Position numbers and translations under genes: made by a program
Notes under the pieces: model-generated
Seen by the model: only the letters and a program-made list of their open reading frames with translations
Databases searched by the model: none
What the model was told of the DNA's origin: nothing
Origin: G963667675 sp963667675
GTDB taxonomy: Bacteria; Chloroflexota; Dehalococcoidia; Lucifugimonadales; UBA3495
Assembly (NCBI GenBank): GCA_963667675.1
Contig: OY763929.1
Span: 1,178,001-1,242,000 of the forward strand
Direction of reading: 5' to 3'
DNA: 64,000 bases
Part shown: one piece after another, positions 1 to 9,007 of the stretch
Layout of the letters: the number at the start of each line of letters is the position of its first letter
Numbering within the stretch: the first letter of the stretch is position 1

Positions 1-1
1 C

Positions 2-493
2 AAGAACGCCCGCTTCGCCAGGATCAAGGGCCCCATCGAGACGGTGGTCGGCACCCTGCGGCTCATCGGCGAGTGGACGACCTACAAGCCCGGCATGGAA
101 GTCATCTTCGACGAAATGAAGCACATGGGGCAGGAGATCTTCAACCCGCCGTCAGTCGAGGGATGGCATACGGGCCGGGAATGGATCGACGGCGGAACGC
201 TGGTGCACCGCATCAACTTCATTGCCGACAACGTAAGCGATCTGACCAAGCTCGGCATCCAAGAGTTGGCCAACAGGCTGGCGTCGGAAGGACCTACCCT
301 GTCGGGCGAGGCGCTGGTTGACGGCTGCCTGCGCATGCTGGGGCATTACGAACTTGCCCCGGAGAGCCGGGATATGCTGGTGGCCCAGGCGGAAGCCAAG
401 GGCCCGGTACAGACCGACGGCGAGGAGTTCCAGGAGCGGGTGGCCCAAACGTTGCAGATGATCGTTGCCACGAAAGAGTATCTCTACGCCTGA
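2..493 (+). CDS. DUF1800 family protein, C-terminal part (5' truncated)
   Basis: The reading frame is open from the window edge to a TGA at 491-493, giving about 163 residues. The segment NPPSVEGW followed by a W-I-D-G stretch is typical of the C-terminal part of DUF1800 proteins. These are large proteins of unknown biochemical role that are usually encoded next to a DUF1501 gene, as here. The start lies outside the window. The next gene begins 69 bases downstream in the same direction, consistent with one operon. Confidence 0.85.
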   Translation, partial: KNARFARIKGPIETVVGTLRLIGEWTTYKPGMEVIFDEMKHMGQEIFNPPSVEGWHTGREWIDGGTLVHRINFIADNVSDLTKLGIQELANRLASEGPTLSGEALVDGCLRMLGHYELAPESRDMLVAQAEAKGPVQTDGEEFQERVAQTLQMIVATKEYLYA

Positions 494-562
494 TCCGGCC
501 GCTTTGGGCGGCGATATTTCGGGACGGCGTACGACTACAACCGACATTGGAGAGGTGCGAAG

Positions 563-1699
563 ATGACGTCGAATAAGAAAGACCCGGTGCTGGTGGTGCT
601 CCAAATGTCCGGCGCCTACGACACCATCAACACGATTGTCCCCTACACCGACCCTCTGTACCTGGACTACCGGAAGCACCTGCGCATCGACCCGGAGGAA
701 GTCCTGCCCATAGACGACAAGGTGGGGTTCCACCCGGCCATGGGTCCCCTGAAGGACTTCTACGACCAGGGCAAGATGGCGGTCATCCAAGGCATCGGAT
801 ATCCCAATCCCATCCGCTCCCATTTCCGCTCCATGGACATCTGGCATACCGGGGACATCGACAAGACCGGCGGCTCCGGCTGGCTGGGCAAGGCAATAAA
901 AGAGATAGACCCCAACAAAGAGAACATCCTGACGGGGGTCAACTTCGGCAGGGGGCTGCCGCGGGCATTGGCCGCTCCGGGGGTCTCCGTGGCGTCGGTG
1001 GGCACCTTGGACAACTACGGCGTGCTGACGGGCATTGAGGAGCATGAGCAGCGGACTGAAGCCTTGGAGGTCTTCGCCCGCATGTACTCCCCCATGATCG
1101 GCTCCGGGCCGGTCAACGACTACCTCTCCCAGACAGGCCTGGACGTCATCAAGGGCGCCGACATTCTGAACAAAGCGCCGGGAATGTACTCCTCGACGGT
1201 TGAGTACAACGGCGACTACTTTTCCCAGTGGGTCAAGAACATCGCCCAGGTGCACCTGGCGGAGTTCGGCACGCGGGTGCTGTACACGGGACTCAACCCG
1301 GGGACCTTCGACACCCACGCCAACCAGGCCGTGACGTTCTCCCGGCTGTGGGCGGACATGTCCAACGCGGTCACCGATTTCTACGAGGACTTGAAGGAAC
1401 ACAACGCCAACGAAGAAGTGGTCATCTGGATGTTCAGCGAGTTCGGCCGCAGGGTCAAGGAAAACGGCTCGGGGACCGACCACGGCGCGGGCAGCGTTGC
1501 CTTCGTCATCGGCGACGCGGTGAAGGGAGGCCTGTACGGGGAGTACCCGTCGTTGGAGCCGTCCAAGCTGGACGAGGGCGACCTGCAGTGGAATAACGAC
1601 TTCCGCGGCGCCTACGGGACGTTGTTGGAAGATTGGATGGGGCTGGACGCCAAGGAGATTCTTGGCGGTTCCTTCGAACAGTTCGATTTCATCAAGTAG
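563..1699 (+). CDS. DUF1501 family protein
   Basis: A 378-residue protein whose opening VLVVLQMSGAYDTINTIVP, central FDTHANQ and late MFSEFGRRVKENGSGTDHG segments are hallmarks of DUF1501, a sulfatase/alkaline-phosphatase-like fold of unknown substrate. DUF1501 proteins usually pair with DUF1800 proteins, and the truncated gene just upstream fits that. Many family members carry a Tat signal, but none is visible here, so a cytosolic location or an undetected export route are both possible. The start at 563 is preceded by a GGAGAGG ribosome-binding site. A 522-codon frame antisense to this gene is a GC-skew shadow. Confidence 0.9.
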   Translation: MTSNKKDPVLVVLQMSGAYDTINTIVPYTDPLYLDYRKHLRIDPEEVLPIDDKVGFHPAMGPLKDFYDQGKMAVIQGIGYPNPIRSHFRSMDIWHTGDIDKTGGSGWLGKAIKEIDPNKENILTGVNFGRGLPRALAAPGVSVASVGTLDNYGVLTGIEEHEQRTEALEVFARMYSPMIGSGPVNDYLSQTGLDVIKGADILNKAPGMYSSTVEYNGDYFSQWVKNIAQVHLAEFGTRVLYTGLNPGTFDTHANQAVTFSRLWADMSNAVTDFYEDLKEHNANEEVVIWMFSEFGRRVKENGSGTDHGAGSVAFVIGDAVKGGLYGEYPSLEPSKLDEGDLQWNNDFRGAYGTLLEDWMGLDAKEILGGSFEQFDFIK

Positions 1700-1764
1700 C
1701 GGCGAGCAGTCCGAGTCCATTAGCTAGGGCCAGTGCCCAGAAAAAGACGCGATGGTGAGGAGAC

Positions 1765-2805
1765 ATGGTCAGCACTCAAATAGCGCCGGTGACGTTCCAG
1801 TACAGCCACACCATAGGTCGGCAGGAGTCCCGCGGCGGCGACGGCTTCTTCAATCCCGTGTCCATAGCGCGTGGCGAAGGAGACCTGGTCTACGTCTTGA
1901 ACCGGGGCACCGAGACGCCGATTTTCACGCCCTGCAAGCGGGTCACCATGTTCACCATCGACGAGGAGTACATCGACCAGTTCGGCAAGAAAGTCGGGCC
2001 CGAGGACGCTACCCGGGAGGGCACTCCCGACGGCAGCTTCATGTGGCCCACCGCCATTGCGCTGGACTCTGAAAGCAACGTCTACGTGGCCGACGAGTGG
2101 CTGAACCGAATCTCCATTTTCACCAAGGACGGGGAGTGGGTCGGCAAGTGGGGAGAGCCCGGCGACAACGACGGTGAAATGAGCTGGCCTGCGGGCCTGG
2201 CATTCGACTCCCAGGACCGCCTCTACGTGGTGGACAGCCACAACAACAGGGTGCAGGTGTTCACCAAGGACGGCAAGTTCCTGTTCAAGTGGGGAACGGC
2301 GGGAGACGGCGACGGCCAGTTCAACATTCCCTGGGGCATCCACATCGACCACAACGACGACGTGTACGTGGCGGACTGGCGCAACGACCGGATACAGAAG
2401 TTCGCTTCGGACGGCCGATTCCTGATGAAGTTCGGCTCGCCGGGAGCCGGCGAGGGCCAGTTCAACCGGCCCACCGGCGTTGCGGTGGACAAGGACGGGA
2501 TCATCTACGTCGCCGATTACAAGAATGACCGGGTACAGGTGTTCGACGCCGACGGCAGCTACATCACCAAGCTCACCGGCTCGGCCACCCTGTCCAAGTG
2601 GGGCCGGGAGCGAGTTGACCTGAACCCGCAGACGCAGATAGAGCGGGACATGGCCCAGAACCTAGAGGAACGGGAAAAGGTCTTTCAGGGTCCCATCGAG
2701 GTGGAGGTAGACGACGACGGGCGGCTGTTTGTTACCGAGGTCTGCCGCCACCGGGTCCAGGTGTTCCAGAAGCAGACCGCCATCTACCAGGGCGGCACGC
2801 TGTAA
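1765..2805 (+). CDS. NHL-repeat beta-propeller protein
   Basis: A 346-residue protein made of repeated units of the form 'D..G.IYVAD..N.RVQVF...G.F..K.G', about five or six of them (for example around IYVADYKNDRVQVF). This is the NHL repeat pattern, which folds into a beta-propeller and usually mediates binding, or lyase activity in peptidylglycine lyases. No signal peptide or extra catalytic domain is seen. GAGGAG precedes the ATG at 1765. It follows the DUF1501 gene by 65 bases on the same strand and may share its transcript. Its function is not deducible beyond a propeller scaffold. Confidence 0.88.
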   Translation: MVSTQIAPVTFQYSHTIGRQESRGGDGFFNPVSIARGEGDLVYVLNRGTETPIFTPCKRVTMFTIDEEYIDQFGKKVGPEDATREGTPDGSFMWPTAIALDSESNVYVADEWLNRISIFTKDGEWVGKWGEPGDNDGEMSWPAGLAFDSQDRLYVVDSHNNRVQVFTKDGKFLFKWGTAGDGDGQFNIPWGIHIDHNDDVYVADWRNDRIQKFASDGRFLMKFGSPGAGEGQFNRPTGVAVDKDGIIYVADYKNDRVQVFDADGSYITKLTGSATLSKWGRERVDLNPQTQIERDMAQNLEEREKVFQGPIEVEVDDDGRLFVTEVCRHRVQVFQKQTAIYQGGTL

Positions 2806-2821
2806 TCGGCTAGTCCCTCTT

Positions 2822-3412
2822 CTAAACTGACGGGATTCCCAGTTCCTCTCGCACTATCTTGATCGTCTCGGCGCGGCTGCGCTCAGGCTGCCGGGCGCGC
2901 AGGCCGATGGGCAGGTTCTCGACCTTGGGGACGATCTTCAGGGCCACAAACACCGGGCCCGTTTCCTTGAGGATTTCCTCCACGTTGGTGGCAAAGTCCT
3001 CCAGGTTGTCGAACGAATGGGCCGAGGCATAGCCGGCCCCCTTGGCCACCTCTGCGTAGTCGATTTCGGTAGCATTGGGAACGGGCTGCCCGCCGGTGGT
3101 GGCGTAGCACTCGTTGTCCATCAGGAAGTGGAAGAAATTCTCGGGCTTTTTCCCCGCTATAGTGGCCAGGTTCCCAAGGTTCATTAGCAGGGAGCCTTCG
3201 GAATCGAAGAACACTATTTTCTCATGGGGTTGAGCGAGGGCAAATCCCAATGCTGAGGACGATGTCTGGCCCATGGTGTTGCCCAGGGTCAAGTCTCGCC
3301 GCTCGTTGGTGGACGTGCTGCGCCAGACCCTGCCCGACGTGCCGGTGGCAATGACGATGGCGTCGCCCCGGTGTTTTTGGAAAGTCTCGAACACGTCCTC
3401 TGCGTTAATCAC
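2822..3412 (-). CDS. comE: Sulfopyruvate decarboxylase beta subunit-like (ThDP-binding)
   Basis: A 196-residue protein matching the ThDP-pyrophosphate half of the two-subunit sulfopyruvate/phosphonopyruvate decarboxylases. The ThDP segment reads FFDSEGSLLMNLGNLATI and is followed by LMDNECYATTGGQ, the usual 'DN..Y.STGGQ' end of the motif. The first GDG is altered to DSEG. The start is GTG at 3412 with GGAGG upstream. The partner alpha subunit is encoded 59 bases upstream on the same strand. The expected reaction is sulfopyruvate to sulfoacetaldehyde plus CO2 in organosulfonate metabolism. Phosphonopyruvate decarboxylase is the main alternative and cannot be excluded from sequence alone. Confidence 0.8.
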   Translation of the reverse strand: MINAEDVFETFQKHRGDAIVIATGTSGRVWRSTSTNERRDLTLGNTMGQTSSSALGFALAQPHEKIVFFDSEGSLLMNLGNLATIAGKKPENFFHFLMDNECYATTGGQPVPNATEIDYAEVAKGAGYASAHSFDNLEDFATNVEEILKETGPVFVALKIVPKVENLPIGLRARQPERSRAETIKIVREELGIPSV

Positions 3413-3471
3413 AACGTGCCTCCAGAAGTCTCGATTACAGTGAGGTTGGACGGCCTGGTCTATGCCAAGGC

Positions 3472-3990
3472 CTAGCGATTGAAGCCGTGGTACTCGTCGC
3501 CGATGAGCACCGCGACGGGACGGCTGTTCTTTTGGGCGTCATCGAAGGCCACGGAGATGCGGGGACCGTCGTCGTCTTGCTCCACCAGGTAGTAGTTGAT
3601 GCCCATGGCGTGAAGGAAGGGCTCAGTATAGCGGGCCGCCGAGTCGGTGACCACGCCGTGCCGGTTCCATCCCCGGTAGCCCACGATGAACACCATGGGA
3701 AAGCCGGCGTCCAGGGCCATGCCGCGAATGGAGTCGCCCGACTCCATCATTCCGGTGTTCTGAATCAGACAGACGGGCACCTTGCCGCCGACAATCAGAC
3801 CCATGGCGATGGCGAAAGTCTCGCCCTCCCTGGAAGCCGGAATCACGTCCAGCCAGTCCTGCTCCACCATAAGCTCGTAGAGGTAGTTGGTCTCGCTGTC
3901 GGGAATAGTTATCACGTGGGTGACGCCGTTCTTCCTGAACTCTTCGATTAGCGTTTCCGGTTTCAGCAGAGCGGCCTGTTGGTTGACCAT
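3472..3990 (-). CDS. comD: Sulfopyruvate decarboxylase alpha subunit-like
   Basis: A 172-residue protein corresponding to the pyrimidine-binding half of a split ThDP decarboxylase. It contains ITIPDSETNYLYELM and the SREGETFAIAMGL segment, in which the Glu would activate ThDP. The ATG at 3990 is chosen because AGGAG lies seven bases upstream. The same frame is open further upstream to 4287, but that stretch has no family similarity and would overlap the divergent acetyltransferase start. With the downstream beta subunit it should form an alpha/beta enzyme acting on sulfopyruvate or a related 2-oxoacid. Organosulfur catabolism of this kind is reported for SAR202-type bacteria, which is contextual inference. 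Confidence 0.8.
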   Translation of the reverse strand: MVNQQAALLKPETLIEEFRKNGVTHVITIPDSETNYLYELMVEQDWLDVIPASREGETFAIAMGLIVGGKVPVCLIQNTGMMESGDSIRGMALDAGFPMVFIVGYRGWNRHGVVTDSAARYTEPFLHAMGINYYLVEQDDDGPRISVAFDDAQKNSRPVAVLIGDEYHGFNR

Positions 3991-4285
3991 TGAGTGCTCC
4001 TCTGCGCCGGGGGAGATTGGCATGGAGACATGGGGCTTGTGGGTATGGGTGCCAGTGGCGCGCCGCCTGATTATAAGACGGGGCGCGGCGGCGGTCAATT
4101 TCGGGAGCTTGCTCAACGAGGGTATAGGCCAGCAGCCGGGGATTTGAAGGGAGACCCTGCTTCTGCTCGCCATGATAGGATGTGACAGAGAGTCTCGATT
4201 TGCCAGCCAGGTGCCGGCTGATTGAGGATGCCGATGACCCATCGTCCAGGATTCAACGCTGGAAGACTCCAAAGGCGATAACGAC

Positions 4286-4756
4286 ATGAACCGTACTCCC
4301 GGAACGGTCCAAATTGGACTCGAAACTCCTCTACAAGAAGACGTAACCGAGATGGTCGAGGCTTTGGATTCCTATCTGGGCGCTCTATATCCGGCGCACA
4401 GCAACTACTTGCTGAGTCTGGACTCCCTAATAAGAGACAACGTCAGGTTCCTGGTTGCCAGGGTCAACGGAACGGCTGCCGGTTGCGGGGCCCTGGTGCT
4501 CGATGATCCGGAATACGCCGAAATCAAGCGCATGTACGTCAAACCTGAGGCGCGACGGCTGGGAGTAGGGGCGGCGATTCTTCGCGAGCTCGAGGGCCTG
4601 GCCAGAGAAGCCAAACATACGTGCGTACGCTTGGAGACTGGCATTTACCAGCCGGAGGCATTGGCTCTATACAAGAGGACAGGGTACGTCGAACGCGGCC
4701 CGTTTGGTGGTTATCCGCTGGACCCGCTGTCGGTGTTCATGGAGAAGGAACTTTGA
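4286..4756 (+). CDS. GNAT family N-acetyltransferase
   Basis: A 156-residue protein with the GNAT acetyl-CoA motif RMYVKPEARRLGVGAAILRE near residues 75-95 (the R-R-x-G-x-G-x-x-I core) and a C-terminal aromatic segment ALYKRTGYVERGPFGGY. The expected activity is acetyl transfer from acetyl-CoA to an amine; the substrate is unknown. It is divergent from the sulfopyruvate decarboxylase genes and convergent with the first MFS gene. The ~295 bases between 3991 and 4285 hold the divergent upstream regions; no repeat was noticed there. Confidence 0.88.
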   Translation: MNRTPGTVQIGLETPLQEDVTEMVEALDSYLGALYPAHSNYLLSLDSLIRDNVRFLVARVNGTAAGCGALVLDDPEYAEIKRMYVKPEARRLGVGAAILRELEGLAREAKHTCVRLETGIYQPEALALYKRTGYVERGPFGGYPLDPLSVFMEKEL

Positions 4757-4809
4757 CAACCCTGGCCGGTGACCATCATTGGCAACCTCGCAGGGCCTAC
4801 CCCGCGCCG

Positions 4810-6054
4810 CTAAGGCTTCACCGGCTCCTGCGCCGCCGGCACCGAGGCCCTGGACCGCATCACGTAAATGACAAAAGCCATCGCTATTCCCAGGAGTGGG
4901 GTGAAGGACATCGCGTAGAGGGCAAGGCGCGGATCCTTGGTGGCTTCTTCGACGAATCCCACAATCATCGGGCCAATGGCCCCGCCGGTCCAGGCGCAGG
5001 TGACCGTTACCGCCGTGGCCGCCGCTATCTCCCTGGGCCGCACTCCCGGCAACTGGTAAACCAAGGTGTTGATCGCCGGGAAGTAGACGTGGATCAGTCC
5101 CCTGACCACTGAGACCAGAAGCAACGCCGGCACCCAGCTCAGGTGTAGAAGCCCCACGTTGGTGCCGATGATAGTTGCCGCGGCCAAGGCCAGCAAGAAC
5201 GGTTGACGCTGGGCCAGCCATGGTATCGAGTTCAGCAATGCTCCCCCGGGCCCTCCGACCAGCATCACGATTCCGACAGAGAATCCGGCTATTACCGGGT
5301 CCACCTTGAGGTTCTCCACGGCGAATTTCGGCCAGAAAATGTCGAAGGACGTGACGGACATTGTCGCCCCGAACTGGGCCAGGCCCAGCAGCCACAGTTG
5401 CCTGTATTTCAAGATACTGAGCAGGGGGCTGCGGTCCTGGGACTGCATGCCCCTGGTGAACTCGGCGGTCACCCGTTCCCTTCCCACCAGCAGCCACAGG
5501 AGCGAGGCGGCGGCGCCTACGCCACCCATGATGTAGAAGACTTCCCGCCAGCCTCCCACCAGGTTCAGCAACGGCCGCGCGGCCATAAGGGCCAGTCCCC
5601 AAATTATGGTGGTGCAGGCATACATCGCCGCCTGGGTGAAGGGGATCTGGACAGCGGAGGACCACTGCTGTATCAACAGGGCCCGGGGCGCCTGGGTGGC
5701 TATCTGGCAAATGCCCAGGCCTATACGACCTACGATGAAGACCGCCAGCGTGGGCGACCAGCCTTGCAGCAAAGTGAACGCGCTGATGCCCAGGAAGCAC
5801 AACAGGATTACCCGCCAGGGACGGTAGCGGGACAGCCACTCGTTTAACGGGATTGCCAGGGCGATATTGCCGAAGACGGCCGAGGCTCCCAGCAGTCCTT
5901 CTTGCGACGGCGACAGCCCCATCTCGTCAGAGATGTCGGGCAGCAGCAGGCCGAAAGCGAATATGGTGGCCAGCGCGGTAGCCGACCCCGACGTGAATGC
6001 GCCCAGGTGCACCCATCTGTAGGCGGTTAATCCTGCGTCGCGGACGGCGGCCAT
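4810..6054 (-). CDS. MFS transporter (tandem paralogue 1)
   Basis: A 414-residue membrane protein with about 12 hydrophobic segments and the MFS loop 2-3 region (NEWLSRYRPWRVILLCFLG). It is the last of three tandem paralogues on the minus strand; all share the N-terminal TAYRW/NRW..LG.(F/L)T(S/T)G(S/T)ATALATIF pattern and the IPL(N/T)(E/L)WLSRY loop. Substrate is unknown, and an organic anion linked to the local catabolic genes is a guess. No Shine-Dalgarno sequence is evident before the ATG at 6054. The flank just upstream also resembles the flanks of its sister genes, pointing to duplication of a unit that included the promoter. Confidence 0.9.
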   Translation of the reverse strand: MAAVRDAGLTAYRWVHLGAFTSGSATALATIFAFGLLLPDISDEMGLSPSQEGLLGASAVFGNIALAIPLNEWLSRYRPWRVILLCFLGISAFTLLQGWSPTLAVFIVGRIGLGICQIATQAPRALLIQQWSSAVQIPFTQAAMYACTTIIWGLALMAARPLLNLVGGWREVFYIMGGVGAAASLLWLLVGRERVTAEFTRGMQSQDRSPLLSILKYRQLWLLGLAQFGATMSVTSFDIFWPKFAVENLKVDPVIAGFSVGIVMLVGGPGGALLNSIPWLAQRQPFLLALAAATIIGTNVGLLHLSWVPALLLVSVVRGLIHVYFPAINTLVYQLPGVRPREIAAATAVTVTCAWTGGAIGPMIVGFVEEATKDPRLALYAMSFTPLLGIAMAFVIYVMRSRASVPAAQEPVKP

Positions 6055-6237
6055 CAGCTAGTCACTGTACGCTCAAGGGCCGGTGTGGCGAAAGCCCTGT
6101 GGAGGAGAAACTTGCAGCTATTATTCATCGGCACAAAGAGTATAGGGCCAACGGGGGCAGGATAGATAGGAGGAATTGCCGGAACTAATGCGGAACGAGC
6201 CGCATTCGGCGGGGAGGCCGCAGGCTTGGGCGGCCGA

Positions 6238-7473
6238 CTATGCGGACTGGACAACGGGCAGCGACGCCCGGGACCGCAATATGTGTAAGACGAAGGCAGC
6301 CATGATCCCCAGGACTGGGAAGAACACCGTCGTGTAAAGCGCCAGGCGCAGGTCATCGGTGGCTTCCTGGACGAACCCGACGAGCAGTGGGCCAATGGCC
6401 GCTCCCGCCCATGCGGCGGTCGACGCCACGGCCATGCCAGCCGCCACCTCCCTGGGCCTCGCTCCGCGCAGTTGGTACACCATGATGACGATCGCCGGGA
6501 AGTAGACGTGGAGTGTCCCCCGGACCACCGCCACCATGAGCAACGCAGGCACCCAGTGCAGGTGCAAAAACGCCGCGCCGGTGCTGATAACGACGACCCC
6601 GCTGAATCCCAGCAACAGCGGCTGCCGCCCGGCCACCCACGGTACGGCGTTGGCCGTGATTGCCACTGGCCCTCCCACCAACATTACGATCCCGGCGGCG
6701 ACGCCGGCTATTTTCAGAGGAACGTTGAGTTCCTCCGTGGCGAAGGTTGGCCAGAAGACCTCGAAGGCGACCACGGGCGTCGTCGCCGACCCAATCGCCA
6801 GCGCCAGCAGCCACATCTCCTTGTACCTGAGCACGTTCAGCACCGGACTGCGGGCCTGGGACTCCAGGCTTCTTGCGTACTCGGTGGTAACCCGTTCCCT
6901 TCCCAGCAATAACCACAGGACCGTCGCTACGCCGACTACGCCGCCCATAACGTACAGGACGTTGCGCCAGCTTCCTACCAGGTCCTGCAACTGGGGCGTG
7001 CCGATGAGGGCCAGGCCCCAGACCGTGGTGGTGGCGCCAAATATAACCGCCTGGGTAAATGGAATCCTGCTGGTGGGGGTCCACTGTTGAAACAGCAGGG
7101 CCCGGGGCGCCTCGAGGGACACGTGGCCGATGCCCAGGGCAAGGCGGCCCACTACTAGCGCCGCAAAAGTTGGAGACCAACCCTGCAGCAGGATGGCGGC
7201 GGTGATGCCGAGGAAGCACAGAATGAGGACCCGACGGGGGCTGTACCGGGACAGCCACAGCGTCAACGGGATGCCGAGGAGCAGGTTGCCGATGACCACC
7301 GAGGCTCCTAGAAATCCCTGCTGGGACGGCGACAGCCCCAGTTCATCCGAGATCTGGGGCAGCAACAAGCCGAAGATGAATATCGTGGCCAGTGCGGTGG
7401 CCGACCCCGACGTGAGTGAGCCCAGCACCACCCACCGGTAGGCGGTTATTCCTGCGTCGCGGGCGGTGGCCAT
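6238..7473 (-). CDS. MFS transporter (tandem paralogue 2)
   Basis: A 411-residue 12-segment MFS protein and the middle copy of the triplet. It is very close to the third copy, for example GLSPSQQGFLGASVV against GLSPSQQGWLGASVV. Upstream, the bases after the start (tagtcactgt.cgc on the plus strand) are nearly identical to those of paralogue 1, so the duplication includes the 5' flank. Separate 180-200 base gaps between copies suggest each has its own promoter. Substrate unknown. Confidence 0.9.
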   Translation of the reverse strand: MATARDAGITAYRWVVLGSLTSGSATALATIFIFGLLLPQISDELGLSPSQQGFLGASVVIGNLLLGIPLTLWLSRYSPRRVLILCFLGITAAILLQGWSPTFAALVVGRLALGIGHVSLEAPRALLFQQWTPTSRIPFTQAVIFGATTTVWGLALIGTPQLQDLVGSWRNVLYVMGGVVGVATVLWLLLGRERVTTEYARSLESQARSPVLNVLRYKEMWLLALAIGSATTPVVAFEVFWPTFATEELNVPLKIAGVAAGIVMLVGGPVAITANAVPWVAGRQPLLLGFSGVVVISTGAAFLHLHWVPALLMVAVVRGTLHVYFPAIVIMVYQLRGARPREVAAGMAVASTAAWAGAAIGPLLVGFVQEATDDLRLALYTTVFFPVLGIMAAFVLHILRSRASLPVVQSA

Positions 7474-7671
7474 CAGCTAGTCACTGTCCGCCGTTGGGCC
7501 GGTGTGCAAAAAGCTTGCATTAAGTAACGCCGTTGGTGATTGTTCATCGACGCAGGAAGTATAGGGCCATAGCGGGAAGAATTGATAGGCGGGAGTGTTC
7601 GAACCAGGGCGGGAACAGGCGGCCTCTGCGGGGAGACAACGGCTTGGGGCTAAGAGGCCGGTGGGCCGGAG

Positions 7672-8913
7672 CTAGGAAGGCTTAGCCGAGGCAACAGGCA
7701 GCGATGCCCTGGAGCGCAATATTTGGAGGATCAAGGCGGCGATGATCCCAAGGACAGGGAAGAACACCGTCGTGTAGAGGGCCAGGCGCTGGTCTCCCGT
7801 GGCTTCATGAATGAACCCGACCAGCAGCGGCCCAATGGCCGCTCCCGCCCATGCGGCCGTCGACGCCACAGCCATGCCCGCCGCCACCTCTCTGGGGCTC
7901 GCTCCGGGCAGTTGGTACACCATGATGGTGACCGCCGGGAAATAGACGTGGACCAGCGCCCGCACCGCCGCCACCATGAACAACCCCGGCGCCCAGTGCA
8001 GGTGCAGCAGCGCAACCCCGGTGCCGATAATGACAACTCCGCTGAGGCCCAACAACAGGGTCTGCCGCCGGGCCAACCACGGAACGGCGTTCACCATGAT
8101 TCCGGCAGGACCTCCCACCAGCATCACAATCCCGACGGTGATTCCGGCGATCTTCAGGGAAACATCGAGGTTGTCCAGGGCGAATGTCGGCCAGAAGACC
8201 TCGAAGGATATGAACGGGATGGTCGCCGACCACATCGCCAGTACCAGCAGCCACATCTCCTTGTACTTCAGGACGTTGAGCAAGGGACTGCGGACCTGGG
8301 ACACCAGGCTCCTGGCGTACTCGGTGGTCACCCGTTCCCTTCCCACCAGCAGCCACAGGACCGTCGACGCGCCGCCCATCCCACCCATGACGTACAGCAC
8401 GTTCCGCCAGCCTCCTACCGGCTCCAGCAGCAACGGCGTGGCGATCAGGGCCAGGCCCCAAACGATGGTGGTGCTGCCAAAAAACACCGCGTGGGTAAAG
8501 GGCATCTGGCCGGCGGAAGTCCACTGGTGTATCAACAGGGCCCGGGGCGCCTGGGTGGCCATCATGGAAACGCCCAGGGCAATGCGGCCCACGATGAGCA
8601 GCGCCAGGGTGGGGGACCAGCCCTGCAGCAGGATCGACGCGGTTATGCCGAGGAAGCACAGCGCGGCTATCCGCCGGGGACTGTACCTGGACAGCCACTC
8701 GTTCAACGGGATGCTGAAGGCCAGGTTGCCGAGGACCACCGAGGCCCCCAGCCATCCCTGCTGGGACGGCGACAATCCCATCTCTTCCGAGATGTCGGGG
8801 AGCAGCAGGCCGAAGATGAAGATGGTGGCCAGCGCAGTGGCGGTCCCGGTGGTGAAGGCGCCCAGGCTTACCCACCTATTGGGGCCTATAGGCTCCTCGC
8901 CAAGCGCCGCCAT
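7672..8913 (-). CDS. MFS transporter (tandem paralogue 3)
   Basis: A 413-residue 12-segment MFS protein, first of the triplet in transcription order. It keeps the NEWLSRYSPRRIAALCFLGI loop 2-3 motif and PRALLIHQWTS in the fourth-fifth helix region. The start at 8913 lacks a clear ribosome-binding site, as in its paralogues, so short-leader or leaderless translation is possible. The 198-base gap downstream (7474-7671) carries no gene; it resembles the 6055-6237 gap base for base over long stretches. Confidence 0.9.
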   Translation of the reverse strand: MAALGEEPIGPNRWVSLGAFTTGTATALATIFIFGLLLPDISEEMGLSPSQQGWLGASVVLGNLAFSIPLNEWLSRYSPRRIAALCFLGITASILLQGWSPTLALLIVGRIALGVSMMATQAPRALLIHQWTSAGQMPFTHAVFFGSTTIVWGLALIATPLLLEPVGGWRNVLYVMGGMGGASTVLWLLVGRERVTTEYARSLVSQVRSPLLNVLKYKEMWLLVLAMWSATIPFISFEVFWPTFALDNLDVSLKIAGITVGIVMLVGGPAGIMVNAVPWLARRQTLLLGLSGVVIIGTGVALLHLHWAPGLFMVAAVRALVHVYFPAVTIMVYQLPGASPREVAAGMAVASTAAWAGAAIGPLLVGFIHEATGDQRLALYTTVFFPVLGIIAALILQILRSRASLPVASAKPS

Positions 8914-9007
8914 TAGTTGGTCACTATGCGGGGCTGGGCCGCCTTAGCGAGAGCGGGCGTCACGGGAAGCCGTTGGCTATCGTTCATTGACCCACGCCGC
9001 CGTTGGG

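Noticed and set aside
152..1720. 522-codon frame antisense to the DUF1800/DUF1501 genes
   Set aside because: Its peptide is low in family-like motifs and shadows the well-supported plus-strand genes; GC-rich codon bias opens the opposite frame.
3991..4287. N-terminal extension of the sulfopyruvate decarboxylase alpha subunit
   Set aside because: No similarity to the family, it overlaps the divergent acetyltransferase start by two bases, and a good ribosome-binding site supports the start at 3990.
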